This document shows positions 56,661 through 64,000 of a stretch of DNA of 64,000 bases, one piece after another; the stretch's first letter is position 1, and every line of letters begins with the position of its first letter. The notes beneath the pieces are model-generated. The model was given only the letters and a program-made list of their open reading frames with translations, had not been told where the DNA came from and did not search any database. The stretch is taken from assembly GCA_000310025.1 (NCBI GenBank), contig FN649738.1:65032-129031 (forward strand), written 5' to 3'. The DNA is from Ectocarpus siliculosus (Eukaryota > Sar > Phaeophyceae > Ectocarpales > Ectocarpaceae). The translations under genes and the position numbers were made by a program.

Positions 56661-59600
56661 CTACTGCAGCTGCTCGATACCTCTCAGACAGGACGACTAC
56701 TCCCAGGCCTTCGAAATCTTCCTGCTTCTGGTCGGCTTCCTCACGAAGCACACAAGAGCAACAATGTGCAACCTGCCAGGCAGAGCTGGCGAGCTAGCTG
56801 CTGGCTACAATCTCTCCGCATCTTTGAGGGGAGACGCGACTGGGGGAGGCGGAGCGGGGTAGACTACCTACAGCTCTGTGTTGGTTTGCGGGTCGGTCTC
56901 CAGTCTCCAGGTCATTTCAACCGCAAAATACCGTTAGCAGTTAGTTCTTGTTGGCTGAACACCGGCGGAGCGAACGAGCCGAATTTGGCTGCACGTGGCG
57001 GCGTGTGTAGCCAAGGCTCGAAATCATATTATAGCATTCCGTGGGCCAGCGAGCACTGATTATTGAGATACGAAAACATAAAAAAAAAAGCGAAAATGAA
57101 CACCACCTTCGCCAAACATGAAGCACAGGGGTTGGATCGCACCAAGTATCGTGATTGATCTTGGTTGTTGGTGTTTGAGGGTGTCGTACACGAATGAACG
57201 TGACTTTGTGAAACAACGACTGAGTGAAAAACAAGTAGCTCGCCCCCCTTGCTAACGCCGGGTTTTGAATCGTATCCCCACAGACAAGGCTGTGTCTGTC
57301 GCAGACGAAAAAAAGCCTCTCGCAACTAATTGCAGCCGGCGGTTGTACAGATATATGTGCAACAATGCCACTTGTGGTGCCATTATGTGACAGGAAACTA
57401 TCCCGACAACTTCGTGGGCATGTGTGCAGCTTTACCGAGACAATGTACGTACAAATACATCCAGGGCACTTCACACTCTGCGCAATGGACGAATAGACGG
57501 ATCACTCGCGCTATGAAAAAACAAGTGAACAATCTGAACCCCGTCGCCGCAACCTGCGGCACTGCTGAACATCTGCTGGTTTGCCAAAAGATTGCACAAG
57601 AAATGGATCTGGTGGTGCCAGACAATCTCTTTCGCGTGATGTTACAGGCCATATTCGTCGGCACTTCCCACCATTCAATGGGCACTACTGCTGACAAGAG
57701 GTGCGAAAGCTTTGGAACCTTGTGAGAAATATTCGGCCTCCATTTGGGAGAATGGCAAGGAACAACGCTGGATTGTAAGTTTCCCAACAACATAGTATAT
57801 ACTTGTGTGTATGTCCTCAGCTTCACCCGACGACGCGATTGGGGTCATACTACATGTAATCCCCTCATGCGCACGGCCATGGCTCCCAGGGGCGCGGGAT
57901 CATGCGAAGTCATTGTCGGCAGAAGAAGAAACCTTAGAAATTTCACTTCTTCCCGAAGACCAAAACTATATTCACAGCACAGTAGGTGGCGGCTACGTCG
58001 TAAGAGAGGGTCGGGACGCCAGTATTTCTCTCTTAAATCCGGTTTGCTCTTTAACAGGTACTGTGATATGTATGTAGTTCACTTGGTCGTGACAAGCCAG
58101 TTCAACTTTCGTAAACCGGCTTTCTCTTAAATAGTCTCTCTCAACCTGTTTGTTGCCGTCATTCACTGTGTTGAAGTTCACAAACTATCGACTTCAATGC
58201 GCCCCGCCGCCTCCGTTCACGGCCCTCACGGCCTAAATGTACGTGCCCCTCACATCTCAACGCAAGCAGCGAGCGAGCGTTCCTGTGACAAGATCTCGCC
58301 CAACAGAAAAACGTCCGAACTCTCTCGGGAGAGCACTAAGCAAGCCTCATCCGTAATGATTGCAACACTCCCCCCGGATATAACCTGGCAACAACCATGT
58401 CTATTTTACCACGAGGGCCTTACTCTTATATTAGCATACACCGACTGAAGGCCAAACACGCGTTCTATGAATATACCAACTCTTGGCGAAAAGCGCGCGC
58501 GCAAGAAGGACAGCCGACACGGGCGGCAAAACACCAGAGGCAATTGATACGATTTCATACACGACGCCGGCAGAAAAAAAGACCTCTGACCAGCGCTATG
58601 TGGCAATCCGATCCGAGCACACCCAGGCAAATACCCCCTCCAGTAGGATAACCATGCAACAGCAGCGTCAAAGCGAAAGAAAGACGGATAAGGAGCAGAA
58701 TATATATAAGGAAAAGATCGCCGGCAAACCATCGGCAAAACCATTTTAAGTATAAGAACATTAGTAAACACCACCTCTGTCATAATCTGAGGGAATTCGG
58801 TATCACTCCGCGAAAATATGTTGGCTCGCATCGACCGCGATACCTCTGCAAGCATCACTAGGAGCATTGACAGAACCCTGGCGGGTAACTTGACACAAGG
58901 CGGACGACCGGCACACACGAACGAAAAAACAGAAAAAGGCATGCATACTGCTACACTTCACATAATTATTTTCACAAAACCAAGTCTAAATAGCGCAGAG
59001 TTTCCTGCGAGTGACCAGCCACCCGGATTCTTCGACGAGTCCAATTGCGGCAGCCAGAAAATAATTCGACGCACAGATTTCCCCCCCTAGCGTCTGTGAT
59101 ACAGAAGAAAGCCGGCGCGTTGTCGCAACAACGTTACTCCGTAGTGGTAGGGTTTTTCTACATCAACGACATTCCGCTGCTGCTGGTGTTGGCGGGAACG
59201 GTCGCGCAAGCTAGGGCCAATGAGGGGGGCCACATGCCCCCCCCCCCTAATACTGAATAACCGATTATGTCAGGCCTTTTCACTTTTCACTCGCTTCTAA
59301 GGGCCGCCATCGGACACTGCTACTTCCTGTACAAAGGAAGAAAAACATCGCAATGGGTGGATTGGAAGGGGGACGACGACGTGGCGAGAGTCGAGAGGGG
59401 CGAGAAGCAACGAGAGTCTCGGAGTCGACCTCGTGACGGCGGCCGCCACCGCGGTTGCCGCTCATCCTGCTCCTGCGCCGGGGGGGCGCTTCGCCGCCGT
59501 ACGACGGCTTATTTCCGCAGAATAAAAACATCCAAACCCTGGCAGAGGTAATGAATGCCCGCATGGCTTATAGCCCATTCGCCGAGCTGTGGACACACCA

Positions 59601-59712
59601 GCAGGTGAACTCATCGACCGCGAGAACGTGCCCCGCTGCCCGCAGTTCAAGGAGAGAAGAGGCGGTGAGGTTCGCCGTATGCATACAACAAATCATCTGC
59701 TGGTCGACCAGG
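56661..59712. other. 3.1 kb without a recognised gene
   Basis: A decayed relative of the tRNA-derived SINE 3' region is visible at about 57225-57290 (CGCCGGGTTTTGAATCG against CGCCGGGATTCGAACC). The plus-strand frame 57330-57725 (131 residues) shows no motif. The 58483-58749 frame is hydrophilic and probably chance. Confidence 0.35.
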
Positions 59713-62700
59713 CTAACGCAGCGGTAGCGCGAGGGCGAGCGCGATCGCCGCCGCTACCCCGACTGCTACGGTCGTTATGGCGGCCGGCCCTCTCCTCGCC
59801 GGGCCACCGCTTTGCTGGTCCTCTTCGGGATCATCGGTGGGGGCGCCTTCGCTGGTGAAGTACTCGGCGTCCCCTACCGTGGACCCGCTGCTGGCACACG
59901 CGCATCGAAAAGTAAGCAACGTGATGTTGTACGTACGCAAGCAAGCCGGGGATGGATCGGCATTGGAGTCACACACGAGCGCAAGGCAAGGTACGTGATA
60001 TGAATTACCTTTCGTTCTACACGAGCCTCGCAAGGAAATATAGTGAGCGACCGTGGTGCCCATGCTGCCGCTGCAGATATCGAAGTGGTTTCATTGTTTT
60101 CCTGCCCTCTCGAGTTGCTCGAAAAAGAGAGGACAACTTCCTCTCTGCCAGCTGCCACAAAATTGCGACGACATTACCCGCCCTGATCCTGAGCAATTCT
60201 TCGGGAAAGGCGCGCTGGCCAATCCTCCTAAGCCATCACCCTGACCTCCCTAACTCCAGCACTTCAAACGACGACAGTGGGACACGTGAGTTTGTCGAAA
60301 TAGATAGATAGCGGTGTGTAACCGTTGCTGGGTGTTAGGTTGTTTTTTTACCGCTCAAGACATGAATATACCAACTGTCACAACACCTGCGAACCGCTGC
60401 ATATGGCGCCCGAGCAACTTGTTGCTCACAATCCTCTCGCTACCGACTGCTACGCTTTTCAACGTCAACTCACACAGATCTGTCTGAGGTTGATTCTGCT
60501 TGTCCGACCAGCCGTCCGTTCATGTGAAGAGCGAGAGCGGGGGAGGGGGGGCAGACGGGCGGAATTACCACTTTAGGACATTGCTCAGACAAGTTGGGGG
60601 TATGGTGCGGAAGCACTCCCTGCTTTATCTCGTCACTATAGCCGCAGGATCAGATCATGGCGTCGTCCACACAGGACATTTGGGGCTTTTGCATACACTC
60701 AAAATGTGACAATACACGATCTTACCCCATCGCTCATGTCCTGGTAGGCGGGATTAGTCCCTCGCTTGTGTCAAGTCGGCAATACCAAAAAGAAGAGAGC
60801 CTTGTGTTAAACCGATTAAGGACGATGGCGCGAGCCACAAAAAACAGAGCAACAAAACGTCGCAAGCCATCGAGAGAACCACAGCATTACATTGAAGCGC
60901 ATCTGAACCCCGGTGTACGCCGTATATCCCTTCCCCTGTAATGCGCGGCCTCTTCCTGTTTTCTTGCTTGTTGCCCATTCAAAAGAAAAAGCCTACCCGT
61001 GGGGGTTGTCATACACACACACGCAGCTGCTTCCTCTCATTATTTGTATCGCGAGAACGGCGCAGCATTCCTAGAGTACTTGCCAAACACTTACCCTGCG
61101 TTACTACTACTGCATGGACTGGATCGTTCTTGGACGAAAAAAAAAACTTGTGAGTAATAACTGTAGACATCGGCGCGCCACAGGGGAAAAAAAACTCCCG
61201 CAACCGTCAACGCTTCGAACGAGCAGAGTTCGACTTCCCCCCCCCGCAAAAGCAACTTCGTACATTACCTAGGAGGCAGGGCATGTCACCCAACGAGCAG
61301 TCATTAGCCTCCAGGGCGCACTCCCAGTAATTCAGCGTGAAGCCGTCTGTTGAGCACTCCACCCTTTCGCGCGAACGAGTAAGAAAAACGTTCAAGGAGA
61401 ATTGGCTGGCGTCAAACATAATGTTGCGGCTGCAACAAATGTTTCAACTTTGTCGATGCTGCTATTCGCCATTGCTGTTGTTGTTGTCATCACTGCTGTT
61501 GACGTGTTTGCAGCCACAGCAGTAGCGTGCCACAAAAACTACACGAAATTCCTTTCCAAAGCGGACAAACCCGAAAGTCGTCCTGGTTGGTGGGTCTTCT
61601 ACCAAGAAAAAACATCACCTCTAGTTACCGCAAGGAAGGAGCACATCCAGCGTGAACAAGTTGCCCGCTATCACTGCCATCTGTTGTCTTGGTTATGACT
61701 TTGACCACTCCTCGGCGGCAGGGGGTATCAAAGGCAGACACCCGAGCCGCAGCGAATGCTGCGGCGGCACAAGGCTTGGAGCACCACACAACGAGTTGGC
61801 GAAGGAATCTCCCTCTTCCTCGCCCTCTCGCTCTCCCTCTCCAAGCCAGCACAAAGAATGACACTATCTCATCACAGACTTTCATGGCGGCGATAGCGCG
61901 GAACGATCTAAAAAGGATCGGGGTCCCGCCCACCAGCCAGATACAGTAAACTGGACGTAATCGGGTCTTCTCTCCTCAAACTCGTGGTCACCCGTTCAAA
62001 CGATCATGAGTCCTACCCTACAGCTACATGATAGCAAACGCCCCGCACAACCATCACCACGTGATGGCGCCAAGGAGGCGCGGGCGAGCACTGCCGTCAC
62101 AACCTGGCGCCGACGGAGTGGTATGCAACCATGCGTGAGGATGGCGAGGAGGGAGGGATGGTGTTTCTCTTCCCTCGACTACGACACACTCGCTCGAGTT
62201 CACCTCGATGGGTCCCCGCCAGAGGCCACGCAAGAATCAATAACAGTGCACATCACCGACAACAATTACCATCGCAACCATCAACACTTCACACGGCCAA
62301 TACCACCACACCCACCCCAAATGCGACAATATTAACATCACCACCACCAATAACAACAATAGCACCATCACCAACACCAACACTCATCAGCAGTCCCCAA
62401 CAACACCACCAACAACGCCAACAACACGACCATACCAACAGCAACACCCCCAACAACACCGCCACCACCAACATCACCAAGAATCGCTTACCCAGAGGCC
62501 TTCGCCGCACAGCAGTACGACACCCCCAGAAGGTCACACGTGTTGGTCGGGTCGAACGGGTATTCCGTGCAGCTGGTTTCCTTCGGGTACAAATGAAACG
62601 GAACATGCGGCGCGAAGGAGAAGCTAAGCATACGAGGTCAGGAGGCGGCGCTCGTCCGCGAGTTGGTGGTTCGCCGTTGCCGTTGGCGTTGATTGGTCAG

Positions 62701-63303
62701 GCGGTGGGGAGGGCAATGGCTTGTTGTCCTGGCGGTGGTGTTGTGTTGGTTGTGTTGTGTTAGTGGCATTGTGTTGGTGGCGTTGGCGGTGCTTGGTTTG
62801 GCGGCGGGGAGGGCATGTATGTGGTGGGTTGGTGCTGGTCGTGGTGGTTGCCGTCTGCCGTATGTAGGTGTCCCGTTTGTTGTGCGGCGCCCTCTTATAT
62901 GTTGGCTCCCATTTTGTTCAAGCGCAAACTGGCGTTTGGACACCGGTACTGCTGTAGTTTGGGCTGGGTGCTCCGGTTGAGTCCTTCCTTACCCGCCCAC
63001 CACCATCACGACCACCACCAACAACAACAACATGTTATCATGTTATCATGTTATCATGTTATCATGTTATCATGTTATCATGTTATCCCCACCTCCGCAA
63101 AGGGAGAAGACGCACGAGGTGCACACGTCGGACCCAATGCACTCGTCGAACTCCTCCTCGCAGCCCCTCCCCTCAGAAGTGTCAGAAGTCGTTGCCGCGC
63201 TTGCTCCTCTTCCATAGTCGCTGGAAATTACACCGCCGACAAGCAGAAGGAGGACAGGTAGCGCTGCAACCCTTAGCAGCTGTGGTCCTCGATTTCCGAG
63301 CAT
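59713..63303 (-). CDS. Partial model: secreted cysteine-rich protein with C-terminal hydrophobic tail
   Basis: Minus-strand exons. Exon 1 (63303-63093) starts MLGNRGPQLLRVAALPVLLL, a signal peptide, then runs through a Cys-rich stretch (GCEEEFDECIGSDVCTSCV). A second exon (62623-62492) encodes TSCTEYPFDPTNTCDLLG and YCC. It joins in phase to a third (61363-61269; VECSTDGFTLNYWECALEAN and DCSLGDMPC), then to a small 34-nt exon (61128-61095). A likely last exon (59890-59713) ends in an Ala/Val/Leu-rich segment (AAITTVAVGVAAAIALALAL) and PLR*, suggesting a membrane or GPI anchor. Exons 1 and 2 do not match in phase, so a small exon is missing there. Others are missing between 61.0 and 59.9 kb; 59940-59990 (CDSNADPSPACL) may be one. 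No family is recognised. The protein is probably exported to the cell surface or wall. Confidence 0.45.
63032..63087. repeat. 8-bp tandem repeat, seven units, beside a splice donor
   Basis: Seven exact ATGTTATC units end four bases before the splice donor of exon 1 of the secreted-protein gene (minus strand), so they form the first ~60 bases of that intron. Confidence 0.9.
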
Positions 63304-63370
63304 CGGGGGCCATTTTCAGCCGGTCTGTGGAGAGCAAGAGGCGCGCGCGCGGGGGGGGGGGGGAGGGGGG

Positions 63371-63587
63371 CGTACTTCTTTGTTTTGCATATGCCTTAGT
63401 TGTTGGGCCGTTGACCACGCGTCCTCGAGAGTACGGGGCATTGTTCCCACAGGATCGATGATCAACCATGGCCAATCGTTCCGTCTTAGCTTGCCACCGT
63501 GGGCCCAAAACAGTTTTCCCTTTCCGTTCTGTCCTATGGAAATAATTTCCCGCCCTTTCAGCCCACGCCAAAATAGTTACCGCGCCC
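63371..63587 (-). mobile_element. 5'-truncated LINE 3' end, minus strand, poly-C tail
   Basis: On the minus strand, a C-tract (63600-63588) is followed by about 217 bp encoding WAERAGNYFHRTERKGKTVL and CGNNAPYSRGRVVNG. The end is GAAGTACG plus poly-C (63371-63350). The layout matches the other copies: start at a C-tract, end in a C-tract. It is diverged from the 18-kb and 52-kb copies. Confidence 0.65.
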
Positions 63588-63600
63588 GGGGGGGGGGGGG

Positions 63601-64000
63601 CTAGGCCTGCCTCACTGGCTTGCCATTCTTTCGTTTTTAAGCCAGCGGACACGAGGGAATAATACACCGTGTCGAGACAGCAGTGACGAAAGGGTGAGGT
63701 GAGTGCGACGCGTAGGAGCTTGGTGCATGTGATGGGCAGATGTCGCTAAACCCCAACGTGCGCGTGACAGCGATACAGCTGAGGATGTGTCTCTACAATG
63801 ATAACAAGAAGGCGACCGCGCAAACACATCGCTGTTTCCCGGCTTACCATGAGATAGATACTGACTACTGATACATTGCTGCATTTTATCGAAGGCGTTT
63901 CGCACACTGCTCCGCTCTCCACGATTGTCTGTATTTCCGTCTCCCCTTTTCTGTCTCCCGCTCGCAAACCAAGGATAATGCACCATCCTCGTTGTTCTTC
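63601..64000. other. Right edge, no gene seen
   Basis: Short minus-strand frames occur but carry no recognisable motif or splice context. Confidence 0.4.

Noticed and set aside
63032-63087. Regular 8-bp repeats considered as a CRISPR-like array
   Set aside because: Contiguous units without spacers, in a eukaryotic intron. This is a simple minisatellite.

Overview
This is intron-rich nuclear DNA, most likely from a brown alga (Ectocarpus-like). Three things suggest this. One gene carries a heterokont-type bipartite plastid pre-sequence. Another encodes a ciliary dynein-2 subunit, so the organism makes flagellated cells. Introns are mostly 0.3-1.5 kb, coding exons are GC-rich, and CAG/CTG microsatellites and poly-C tracts are frequent. 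The species is inference.

Layout. 335-5681 is an LTR element with a gag but no visible pol (TR-GAG type), on the minus strand. 6290-9034 is a decayed DIRS-type retroelement carrying a 252-bp MITE-like insertion. 9035-17163 holds no complete gene, but the minus strand has exons of a filamin-repeat/PC-esterase protein (15552-17163) and one weaker candidate exon. 18089-19373 is a 5'-truncated LINE ending in poly-C. 19374-25667 holds small repeats: an assembly gap, 60-bp direct repeats, a 31-bp-stem foldback and a tRNA-derived SINE.

The core is a divergent pair of real genes. On the minus strand, 25668-34357 is a ten-exon gene for the dynein-2 intermediate chain DYNC2I1/WDR60; every exon phase agrees and the product is about 1177 aa. 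On the plus strand, 36363-46395 is a twelve-exon gene for the plastid pyruvate dehydrogenase E2 (dihydrolipoamide acetyltransferase); all phases agree and the product is 639 aa. About 2 kb separates their start codons. I see no functional link between them.

The right third (46.4-64 kb) is mostly repeats: SINE copies, a degenerate LTR-like stretch, and at 50.5-52.8 kb a head-to-tail cluster of LINE and short non-autonomous copies, most of which begin just after a C-tract and end in a C-tract. It also holds two orphan minus-strand exons and, at 59713-63303 on the minus strand, part of a gene for a secreted cysteine-rich protein.

The most interesting observation is the poly-C-tailed LINE family and its short partner, which appear to insert at C-tracts. 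Next is the repeated tandem duplication of 3' splice-site segments in several introns of the plastid E2 gene.
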